DNA of 20,974 nt from a virus, in IMG/VR virus record IMGVR_UViG_3300037070_000483, positions 1 to 20,974 of that record; one strand, given 5' to 3'. A program made the position numbers and the translations under genes. The notes beneath the pieces were generated by a model. The model saw only the letters and a list, made by a program, of their open reading frames with translations. It made no database searches and was not told the origin of the DNA. Positions 14,452 to 20,974 of the stretch are shown one piece after another; positions within the stretch are counted from its first letter, which is position 1, and each line of letters begins with the position of its first letter.

Positions 14452-15648
14452 TCAGATGAGTCTCCACTTAGAAGTTCGCTCGTCCTCGGGAAGGTCTTCG
14501 ACCGAAGGATCAGCCTTGTCACCTTGAACGTGCATAGCAGACAGGTCCTCATCACTGAGGCCCATAGGCTCTTCCGGTGCGTCTGCTGCATTGTGTGCAT
14601 CTTCTGTCTTACGCTGGAAATGATCGGTAATAGCCTTCCATGCGTCCTCAGGGGATAGTCCCATCTGATCTAATTGTGAGGCCCATCCTTGAATAGACCC
14701 TGGTGTGTAGTCTCTACCAGCTAGCTCTTCTGCCGCTGGGTGTGTAACCATATCGCCGCGCTGATACTCTCCTGGCGTAGCCTCAGTCGGATCGTAGTTC
14801 TGGATCTCAAACCCATAAGGATCATGAGCCTGAGCACTCGTAACAGGTGCCGCCATGTTGCCTGCTGGGAAGACGCCTGTCTCACCCTTGGTAAGCTCAG
14901 GCTGTAGTGGCTTCTCGATATCAATGGTATCAATGAGACCAAGATCCTTAGGGTTAAAATCGCTAGCAAGATCTCCTACGTCATCGATACCCTGGTGCTC
15001 GGTCGGATGCTCTGCTGATGGTACTTCAATAAAAGGCTCGTTGTCTGCTAGACTCTTGTCCATAACAGTAACGGTATCACCGAAGTCGCCACTCTCTGAG
15101 CTAGGTAGATCGATGTGGTCCTGGGTATATGTGTCGCCGTCGTTAATTGCTGCGCCGGTAACACCGTGACCAATATCTACGACCTCAGGATGGTTCTTCA
15201 AGACATGTGCAGGGTCAGCGTACTTAAAGCCGCCGCCTGGGAAGATTACCATGCCCCAGTCCTCGCCTGCCTGTGGACGCTTACCGGTGAACTGGCACTG
15301 CTCGTTGTATGAACCTGGCTTGCCTCGGGCAGGGTAGTGCTTCAAACGTACTTGGTCGGGACCCTGCGGTGTCGTCGGGTCAGTGTCGAAGGCAGTACGC
15401 ATGTTCTCAGCGACCACCGTAAAGATTTCCGCAGGGTCATTATACCCTACTTCGGAGCAAGTCTGTGCGACCATGTTACGGAAATCGTCCGCTACGAGCG
15501 CAAAACGTGCCTCCCACTCTTCTTTTTCAGCCGGTGCGAGGAAATTCGCGAAGCGCGCCTTAGCTCGTGTCTGTGAAAGTGAAGCGGCCTGTCGGCGCTC
15601 CCTGTTATCGTCCTGGTTTGTTAGTTCTAGGTTTTCGAATAGAGTCAT
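14452..15648 (-). CDS. hypothetical protein, 398 aa, probably head-related
   Basis: The ATG at 15648 lies 6 bp after the upstream stop with a weak SD (TAGG). Residues 15-75 are helical and charged (AKARFANFLAPAEKEEWEAR). Residues 100-150 hold a compact segment, YNEQCQFTGKRPQAGEDWG then MVIFPGGGFKYADP. The rest is acidic and low in complexity. I recognise no family. Its place between the 723-aa acidic protein and the portal suggests a head-assembly or virion-associated role, but no motif proves it. Confidence 0.8.
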   Translation of the reverse strand: MTLFENLELTNQDDNRERRQAASLSQTRAKARFANFLAPAEKEEWEARFALVADDFRNMVAQTCSEVGYNDPAEIFTVVAENMRTAFDTDPTTPQGPDQVRLKHYPARGKPGSYNEQCQFTGKRPQAGEDWGMVIFPGGGFKYADPAHVLKNHPEVVDIGHGVTGAAINDGDTYTQDHIDLPSSESGDFGDTVTVMDKSLADNEPFIEVPSAEHPTEHQGIDDVGDLASDFNPKDLGLIDTIDIEKPLQPELTKGETGVFPAGNMAAPVTSAQAHDPYGFEIQNYDPTEATPGEYQRGDMVTHPAAEELAGRDYTPGSIQGWASQLDQMGLSPEDAWKAITDHFQRKTEDAHNAADAPEEPMGLSDEDLSAMHVQGDKADPSVEDLPEDERTSKWRLI

Positions 15649-15654
15649 TATGGC

Positions 15655-17826
15655 CTACATAAACATAGCTTCGTCGGGACCAGTTACTTCTGGCTGCGCT
15701 GATGCTGCCTTAGCCATGCTCTGCTTTAGTGCTGCGAACCGATTACGACGTGAAGCCTCTACTAGTGCAACGAACTTAGAAACGACTGCCGCCGGATCTG
15801 GTGTAGTGCTAGCGAACCCTTCGATGTTCTGCTCAGCAATGTTCTGTACCGCTGGCTGGTCGCCTAGTACCTCAGACGGTAGCTCTGCGGTTAGGAGGTC
15901 GGCCTGCTCAGGTAGGAACGTAGCCTGGTCGATGCCAGAAGCCTCGTCCTGCATATCGTTGTAAGCTCCGTCGATCCAGCCGCCTTCGCCCTGGTAAGCG
16001 TCATTACCTGCTACGCCTGCACCGAACTCGTACTGTGGCTGTGTCTCAAGATAAGCAGCGCCCTGGTCTAGCTCAGCTTGCTTCTTCATCTTGCTCAGCT
16101 TACCGACCTCTAGCTTACAGTTGAGGTTGATCGCATCTAGCCGGATCTGCTCTTTGAGCGATACCTTGTTAGCTGTGACGAGATTGTGGGTTACGTTGAT
16201 GACCTCAGTGAGGTTCTCGATACGAGCAGTGATAGATGCTGGATCTGATCCTGCCTGATCGATCTCACTTAGATAAGTCTCGATCTCGTCGGCTGGGCTA
16301 ATTGGAGCTACAGGCTCAGCCGGTGTAACCTGATCGAATGGGACATCAAAGACGCCGCCCTCTGTCGAGAAGCGGGCAAGTTCCTGACCCCATACATCAC
16401 TGTGTCGGGCGATAACCTTGCCAGTCACGCCATTAAATGTTCCGTCCATACCTACAGTTACCTTTGAATCCTTTTTCTTTGGCTTTTCTTTTGTCTCGCC
16501 GGAACGATCCCAAGCGATAGACATAGCTTTTTCTTTCCCATACTCTGGGTGTTCACGCATTATGGCGTTGTAAATCTCATTAACCTTGTCTGGCAGATGA
16601 TGACCTTCCGCAGAATGATCGGGTGCGTTCTTGTGAGAGTCCTCAGGATAGTTGCCCTTAGCCTTATGATCTGTGACGCCTTCATCGAGGTTGTCATCGG
16701 GGAAGTCTGCCGTCTTGTGACCGACGTGGCGCTTCATCTGCATCAGGTGGTCAACTGCATCATGTGCATCATCAAACGTGCCCGAATAGCCTTCGTCAGG
16801 TCCATTAGGGTCGATCCACAGCGGGGTAGCTGGGAGGGGTCCAGGAGCGTCGTGGTGATACTGGTTCATAGGCATCTGCGTCCAACCCTGCTGCTGTAGA
16901 TAAGCCTCTGGATTAGCGTATGCCTCGTCCTCTTCATCACGGTTCTGATCCTGTAGCATGTCACCCGCGTCCTGCTGCCACTCAGGGTAGCCGACAGGCT
17001 CGCCTGATCCGTCTTCAAATCCCTGGTGACCGTGGTCGCCTCCATATGCAGCCAAGTGCTCTTCCTCCAAGATGTTGTTAGGAACAAAACTATGTCGAGG
17101 TTCATCATAATCAAAGTGACGCTGAGGATACTGGTCATCAAGGTACTCGTTATGGTGCTCTCGCTGCCTATCTAGGTCGTCAAGATGATGAGGACCTTGA
17201 GTGCGAGCCATTTCTTGCGCTGCCTGGTCATACATGTGTGTATGATCCTGTGCGCCTTCTGCCGCGATCTCAGCGTTATGTGCCGCTGCTTCTTCCTGCT
17301 CGATGCGTGTGAAGTAGTCTGCGTCGCTCTCGCCAGGCTGCTGTCCCTCGTAAGCCGCCATGCGGGCTACGTGTGACTTGTAAAATTCTTCTTCCTCGGG
17401 CGGGACCGGCTGATTATTTGGGTCCTCAGGAGGCTGTCCTACGGCGGTAAGCTGCTCAGGTGGTGTCGGCATCACAGGAGGGTCCTGTGGTGGCGCAGGC
17501 TGCTCCTGCTGCTCATTAGGATCATCCATCGGAGTCTGAGTCAACTCCATGTTGTTATCTAGGTTAGCTAGATTGTCATAGGCCGCCATGATCTGCTCTG
17601 GGTTAGGGCAACCCTTAGCAGTGAGCATAGCCATAGCCTCACCTGGACCTGCCGCACGACCGCTATTGACCCAGTGACGTACATCGTTCACCCACTTATG
17701 GAGTGCTCGTGTCTGGTCAGGACTATTCTGTGCATTATCTACAGCCGGACCTGCGACTGGAGCTACGTCCGCAGTCTTAAATGTGACTTGCGGGAATGGT
17801 TGATCTACTATGCGCCAAGAAGACAT
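15655..17826 (-). CDS. large low-complexity acidic protein, 723 aa, possible scaffold or virion protein
   Basis: Residues 95-150 are Pro/Gln/Glu-rich (EQPAPPQDPPVMPTPPEQ); residues 190-330 are rich in His, Asp, Gln and Tyr. A conserved-looking helix lies at 411-441 (PDKVNEIYNAIMREHPEYGK, then EKAMSIAWDR), a pattern I associate with phage head proteins. Residues 455-500 are beta-like (VTVGMDGTFNGVTGKVIARH), and 510-590 form a probable coiled coil (EIETYLSEIDQAGSD ... QIRLDAINLNCKLEVGKLSK). The end holds a basic helix (VEASRRNRFAALKQSMAKAA). The start ATG has no SD within normal distance, and the 57-bp AT-rich gap before it could hold a promoter. The function is unproven. Confidence 0.82.
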   Translation of the reverse strand: MSSWRIVDQPFPQVTFKTADVAPVAGPAVDNAQNSPDQTRALHKWVNDVRHWVNSGRAAGPGEAMAMLTAKGCPNPEQIMAAYDNLANLDNNMELTQTPMDDPNEQQEQPAPPQDPPVMPTPPEQLTAVGQPPEDPNNQPVPPEEEEFYKSHVARMAAYEGQQPGESDADYFTRIEQEEAAAHNAEIAAEGAQDHTHMYDQAAQEMARTQGPHHLDDLDRQREHHNEYLDDQYPQRHFDYDEPRHSFVPNNILEEEHLAAYGGDHGHQGFEDGSGEPVGYPEWQQDAGDMLQDQNRDEEDEAYANPEAYLQQQGWTQMPMNQYHHDAPGPLPATPLWIDPNGPDEGYSGTFDDAHDAVDHLMQMKRHVGHKTADFPDDNLDEGVTDHKAKGNYPEDSHKNAPDHSAEGHHLPDKVNEIYNAIMREHPEYGKEKAMSIAWDRSGETKEKPKKKDSKVTVGMDGTFNGVTGKVIARHSDVWGQELARFSTEGGVFDVPFDQVTPAEPVAPISPADEIETYLSEIDQAGSDPASITARIENLTEVINVTHNLVTANKVSLKEQIRLDAINLNCKLEVGKLSKMKKQAELDQGAAYLETQPQYEFGAGVAGNDAYQGEGGWIDGAYNDMQDEASGIDQATFLPEQADLLTAELPSEVLGDQPAVQNIAEQNIEGFASTTPDPAAVVSKFVALVEASRRNRFAALKQSMAKAASAQPEVTGPDEAMFM

Positions 17827-17883
17827 ATCGTTTTTCGTTAAAACCTCAAAAATTAGAGCGGCGTATCAATTCACAATTAAGTG
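17827..17883. other. short AT-rich gap between the large terminase and the 723-aa gene
   Basis: The 57-bp gap carries no hairpin with a T-tract and no consensus promoter. On the minus strand GAGG lies too far (about 17-21 nt) from the ATG at 17826 to be a normal SD. A TGGTATAAT sequence occurs about 250 bp upstream, inside the terminase gene (18071-18079), and could drive this gene. Confidence 0.4.
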
Positions 17884-19860
17884 CTAGTTACGGCCTCTAC
17901 GCATCCGGTAGTCCATCGATCTCGATGCCGGTGCGTCGATTCTAGATCGCCCTGCACGGATAGAGTCAGTGAGAGGATGGTCGTTCTGATTAGCCGCTAA
18001 GCCGCCGATCTGGAACCCGCCCTGTGAACCGAACGAAGGGCTGCCAAATTCAGGGTTCATGCCGAAACCCATTATACCACCCATGAGGACACGAGTACAC
18101 TCAGCGATACAGTCCGCGATGTCCTTAGTCTGAACAGGGCCGATACTCTGCTTGTCTACTGAGCCTTGCTTCTCCTGGAGAAACTTTAACTCCAGAGAGG
18201 AATACTCTGAGTCTACACAGTCCGGTGGAATATGGACACGGCCTAAGTTGAGTGCAGTCTTGAAGAACTCCCATTTGTTGCGGTTACGTAACTTGGTGGC
18301 AGTCTCCATATAGACTTGAACGCTTAGGCCCTTTTCAGCCAAATTTTTCTGGAGCCATTGAATTGGGGCCACAGAGTTGAACTGGTCGAAGGTCAGTGAA
18401 CGTGGGCGGTAAGCCTCACAGTAGCGTAGTAGCTCTTCCATGACCTGCATGTAGTCGATGGTGCTGTTCGGAAAGTCTGCCGGATTCCAGCGCTTCACGA
18501 GATCGAATACAACGTGGCCTTCCATTAGCTGCGTGTCAGGGTCCATGAACTCTTCTACGTGTGCGATAGCAAACCCGAAACCTGCTGTAGTGCTAGAAGG
18601 GTCGCAGTGCATGACGTAAGGCATGTTGTTGTAGTTACCCATCTGCGTACCCTGGATTTCCTTGCCGCGATAGGATGGAGCGTAAGCTTCATTGACGCGC
18701 TCAGGGTTGAGGTAAGCGTTGACTACCTCTGACCACTCAGCACGACGCTCGACCTTGAACTTGTCAGGGTTAGCTTTTTCAGACAGCTTTGCACGTAGAC
18801 AGAGGTCTTTGTCGATAGGGTTCTCGATAGTCTCAGGATCGATGTCTGGGCTGACCATCAGCGCCCACTTGAACTTGTCGCCTTCCATCTCATAGTCACG
18901 GTACAATTCCCATGAAGGGAACTTGAAGAACATGAGTGTAGGGAATGACGGCGACCCATCTGCCTCCATCATCTGTGAGTCAGAGTATCTATCGAAGAAC
19001 TTACCTAGCTTGGTATACGGTGAGCTATTCAGGAAGATGATACCGTCTTTACCGAACTGCGCGAGTGAAGGCTCAGCGGCAGAGTAGCACTCATCGGCTG
19101 AGGATCTGTTGCCCTCAGTGGTCTCCATGAATGCCATCTCGTCAAAGACGATAGCCATGGTAGCTGATCCTCGGATGGTGTCAGCGTTAGCCGCTAGTGG
19201 GGTGACTCGGATCTTCGCGAAGTTACGACCGACCGGGATACCTTGACGCTTAAGCTCAGCGATATAGGAAGAGTCACCTAGGGTGTGTACCGATAGGCTC
19301 TCTTCCTGCACCTTGCCTAGCCCGTGCTTCGACTCAATGAGAGGCTTACACTTGGTAGCTGTGTTAACTACATCAGCGAACTGGAACTTCTTAGCCTGAT
19401 CGAGGGAGGACGCCACACAAGAGAAGTAGATTTCCTTGTCAGGGTCTACTCCGTAGTAACGGCCAGGGTCGCCTAGCTTCCAGGTATCGTGTAGGATACG
19501 GGTTATGGCGATGCCGGTGACGTATCCTTTAGATGAACGTCGGCCTCCTACGAAGCCTACCTCAGGGAAATGCTTATAGCCGTGGTCACGTAGCCACTGG
19601 CGACGCTCACGGATACCAGGGCTGATCTCTACGCCGCCTTCGCCTGCAATCCAACTATCGAGTACACCTTCCTCGTACTCGTCCATCTCTTCCAAGAAAA
19701 TAAGCTTTAGCAGGACGCGCTGACGCGGGTAGAGTGGCTTCTGACAATATTCCTCAGCGAACTCTACGATCCCTACCTTGTAGCTATCCAGCCCTTGCCG
19801 GATTTGCTCTCGGAAGTCAATGCCTGGCACTAAACGATCTTGCCCTTCTGTCCAAGCCAC
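17884..19860 (-). CDS. terL: terminase large subunit
   Basis: 658 aa from a GTG at 19860 behind GGAGAGAA, overlapping the upstream gene by 31 bp. ATPase domain: Walker A GFVGGRRSSKGY (102-113, K111), Walker B MAIVFDEMAF (D237, E238) and a coupling motif LNSSPYTKLGKF (274-285). Nuclease domain: MHCDPSSTTAGFG (D417), LTFDQFN (D489) and VQTKDIADCIAE (D577/D580), as in RNase H-like terminase nucleases. The protein drives ATP-dependent DNA packaging through the portal and cuts concatemers. In Walker A the residue after K111 is Gly rather than the usual Ser/Thr. The length is within the family range, and the end (RMRRGRN) is basic. Confidence 0.95.
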   Translation of the reverse strand: MAWTEGQDRLVPGIDFREQIRQGLDSYKVGIVEFAEEYCQKPLYPRQRVLLKLIFLEEMDEYEEGVLDSWIAGEGGVEISPGIRERRQWLRDHGYKHFPEVGFVGGRRSSKGYVTGIAITRILHDTWKLGDPGRYYGVDPDKEIYFSCVASSLDQAKKFQFADVVNTATKCKPLIESKHGLGKVQEESLSVHTLGDSSYIAELKRQGIPVGRNFAKIRVTPLAANADTIRGSATMAIVFDEMAFMETTEGNRSSADECYSAAEPSLAQFGKDGIIFLNSSPYTKLGKFFDRYSDSQMMEADGSPSFPTLMFFKFPSWELYRDYEMEGDKFKWALMVSPDIDPETIENPIDKDLCLRAKLSEKANPDKFKVERRAEWSEVVNAYLNPERVNEAYAPSYRGKEIQGTQMGNYNNMPYVMHCDPSSTTAGFGFAIAHVEEFMDPDTQLMEGHVVFDLVKRWNPADFPNSTIDYMQVMEELLRYCEAYRPRSLTFDQFNSVAPIQWLQKNLAEKGLSVQVYMETATKLRNRNKWEFFKTALNLGRVHIPPDCVDSEYSSLELKFLQEKQGSVDKQSIGPVQTKDIADCIAECTRVLMGGIMGFGMNPEFGSPSFGSQGGFQIGGLAANQNDHPLTDSIRAGRSRIDAPASRSMDYRMRRGRN

Positions 19861-20186
19861 TTCTCTCCACGATCAATAGACTTGTTAACTTCCCAAGCCT
19901 TCTTATCGTGGTCAGTCTCTTCCTTGCGCTCTTCAATTGGGCCGAGGATGTCAAGGATAGCGTCACCACCATAGAGGCAAGGTGTCCAGTCTACACGAGC
20001 ACGGAAGCCTGCGTGGACCATCTTACCTTCCATCTCAGTAGCCATTTCCCGCAGGTTAGCCATGGTGTTTGACTTGAGCCGCCACTTCTCAGATACCTCA
20101 CGGTACACCTTACCTATGGCTGCAATGTCTTCGTCGTAAATGTCTTTAAATGCCTCTTCGGCAAACTTGTCTAGATTATTACTCAT
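19830..20186 (-). CDS. hypothetical protein between small and large terminase, 118 aa
   Basis: The frame is open from 20210, but ATG 20186 has GAGGA 5 nt upstream and gives an 8-bp overlap (ATGAGTAA) with the stop of the preceding gene, so I choose it. The product is helical with an acidic start (DKFAEEAFKDIYDEDIAAIG), a middle beta-like segment (HAGFRARVDWTPCLYGGDAI) and a lysine-rich end. I recognise no family. Translational overlaps on both sides place it in the packaging operon; a terminase accessory role is plausible but unproven. Confidence 0.82.
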   Translation of the reverse strand: MSNNLDKFAEEAFKDIYDEDIAAIGKVYREVSEKWRLKSNTMANLREMATEMEGKMVHAGFRARVDWTPCLYGGDAILDILGPIEERKEETDHDKKAWEVNKSIDRGEKWLGQKGKIV

Positions 20187-20856
20187 CTGATTCCTCATAG
20201 ATGTCGTCAATGCCAGGGAACTCTAGTTCTAGTGGCGGTACTTCTACGGCGTAAGAATTCTTCGCCTTGTTGTTCTCCATAAGACGATCAAACTCTGTCA
20301 GGATACCAGCGAATAGATGCTCAGGAACAACCTTACGTACAGCGTCCATGAAGTAGTTCATCTGCCGCTGTAGCTCATCCATCTGTACGCTAGCGCTGAA
20401 CTCGTCCATCTTCTCTAGCTGCTGGACGATACCGATAAGGTCACGGGCCTCGACAGGAACTTCGCCTGCGATGATACCTCCATAACCTTTGAGCATAGCA
20501 ACTTCAAGAACGCCCTTACGTGTAAGGTGAATCTTCTTCGCGTTCTCGATGTCTTCGCCCATCTGGTAGGCGCGCTCTTCGATGATCTGACGTACAGCCG
20601 CTTGCTCCACACTCAGGTGGCGCTTACGGTGGTTAGCGATACCTTTGCGGGTAAGGCCCTCTGACTCAAACTGTCGTGCGACCTCCGAGTAGGAGATACC
20701 CATGACTAGTAGCTGATCGATAGCTCGCCGGTACTGACTCTTACAAGTAGCACATCGCGGTTCGCTGATTTCCATAGTCGGCGTACGGGTAGGCAACTTG
20801 TTGTCGCCATTCCCGTCGTCGCCAGGATTATTTCGCCCTCTATTAAAAGATGCCAT
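20179..20856 (-). CDS. candidate terminase small subunit (Cys/His HTH protein)
   Basis: 225 aa from ATG 20856 with GGAA upstream. After a disordered N-terminus, residues 34-80 read like a zinc-stabilised HTH: CATC (C35, C38), AIDQLLVMGISYSEVARQF as the helical part, and NHRKRH with H76/H80. The middle and end are helical and acidic (MDELQRQMNYFMDAVRKVVP), suitable for oligomerisation and for contact with the large subunit. Small terminases recognise phage DNA and start packaging, and they commonly sit just upstream of terL, as here with one gene between. The assignment rests on fold pattern and position; a general DNA-binding regulator is the alternative. Confidence 0.7.
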   Translation of the reverse strand: MASFNRGRNNPGDDGNGDNKLPTRTPTMEISEPRCATCKSQYRRAIDQLLVMGISYSEVARQFESEGLTRKGIANHRKRHLSVEQAAVRQIIEERAYQMGEDIENAKKIHLTRKGVLEVAMLKGYGGIIAGEVPVEARDLIGIVQQLEKMDEFSASVQMDELQRQMNYFMDAVRKVVPEHLFAGILTEFDRLMENNKAKNSYAVEVPPLELEFPGIDDIYEESDE

Positions 20857-20896
20857 ATCAAAGATTCCATGGCAGATAGCGGCAGTTTAGTAGGAG

Positions 20897-20974
20897 CTAC
20901 TTGTAATAGCTCGCACCATGCTTCTGACGTGCCTCTTTAGAGTTAATCTTGCGACCCTCCGGGTGAGTCCGTCC
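20897..20974 (-). CDS. C-terminal fragment of an upstream gene
   Basis: An open frame enters from the right edge and ends with TAG at 20897-20899. The 25 residues end NSKEARQKHGASYYK and are strongly basic, an unusual and gene-like composition. The 40 bp between this stop and the start of the candidate small terminase hold its SD and nothing else of note. The function cannot be judged. Confidence 0.5.
   Translation of the reverse strand, partial: GRTHPEGRKINSKEARQKHGASYYK

Noticed and set aside
14448-14600. Upstream extension of the HNH frame
   Set aside because: It overlaps the 3' end of the 398-aa gene; the HNH-like sequence begins only after ATG 14447.
15383-15964. A 193-codon plus-strand frame
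   Set aside because: It is antisense to two better-supported genes and crosses their junction; its Ser/Arg/Ala-rich composition is typical of a shadow frame.

Overview
The window reads as part of the genome of a tailed double-stranded DNA phage (or a prophage of one). Every convincing gene lies on the minus strand, so transcription runs from the right end of the window to the left. Genes are tightly packed, with many stop/start overlaps (TAATG, ATGA) and several GTG or TTG starts chosen by good Shine-Dalgarno (SD) sequences. Base composition is near 50% GC. The styles of the terminase, portal, SWIM/ADP-ribosyltransferase and nucleotidyltransferase proteins remind me of large actinobacteriophages with mid-range GC, but the host cannot be proven from this window and I hold that assignment loosely. 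I found no integrase, lysis gene, tRNA gene or CRISPR array.

Layout in order of transcription (right to left). (1) Packaging and portal block, 20974-12095: the tail end of an unknown gene, a candidate small terminase with a Cys/His HTH region, a 118-aa linker gene, the large terminase, a 723-aa low-complexity acidic protein, a 398-aa unknown protein, an HNH endonuclease, and the portal. The HNH frame overlaps the 5' end of the portal frame by about 308 bp. (2) Nucleotide and small-gene block, 12084-7533: a metallophosphoesterase, two small unknown proteins, a P-loop dNMP kinase, an HD-domain nucleotidase, then a chain of small proteins, several with TAATG coupling. Two of the small genes, a 53-aa zinc ribbon at 7868-8029 and a 56-aa protein at 8029-8199, are easy to miss. 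(3) A 265-bp gap, 7268-7532, with several stable stems: a 14-bp hairpin, a 73-nt element closed by a perfect 7-bp stem, and an intrinsic terminator that ends 5 nt before the next start codon. (4) An RNA-enzyme-like cassette, 7267-398: a 1249-aa protein that joins a C2H2 finger and four tandem repeat modules to a complete tRNA CCA-adding enzyme with an HD domain; a second nucleotidyltransferase-fold protein; and an 801-aa protein with a Cys/His/Asp peptidase-like start, an ADP-ribosyltransferase-like domain and a SWIM zinc finger. (5) A probable extended -10 promoter, an 84-aa unknown gene, and the start of another gene running off the left end.

Block 1 packages DNA. The kinase, HD enzyme and phosphoesterase of block 2 probably adjust nucleotide pools or process nucleic acid. 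The three-gene cassette in block 4 is the most unusual part. Its enzymes suggest tRNA end repair or RNA/protein modification, possibly against host defences that damage tRNA, but this is inference. The structured gap just upstream looks like an attenuator-type leader for this cassette, although a separate RNA gene is also possible.
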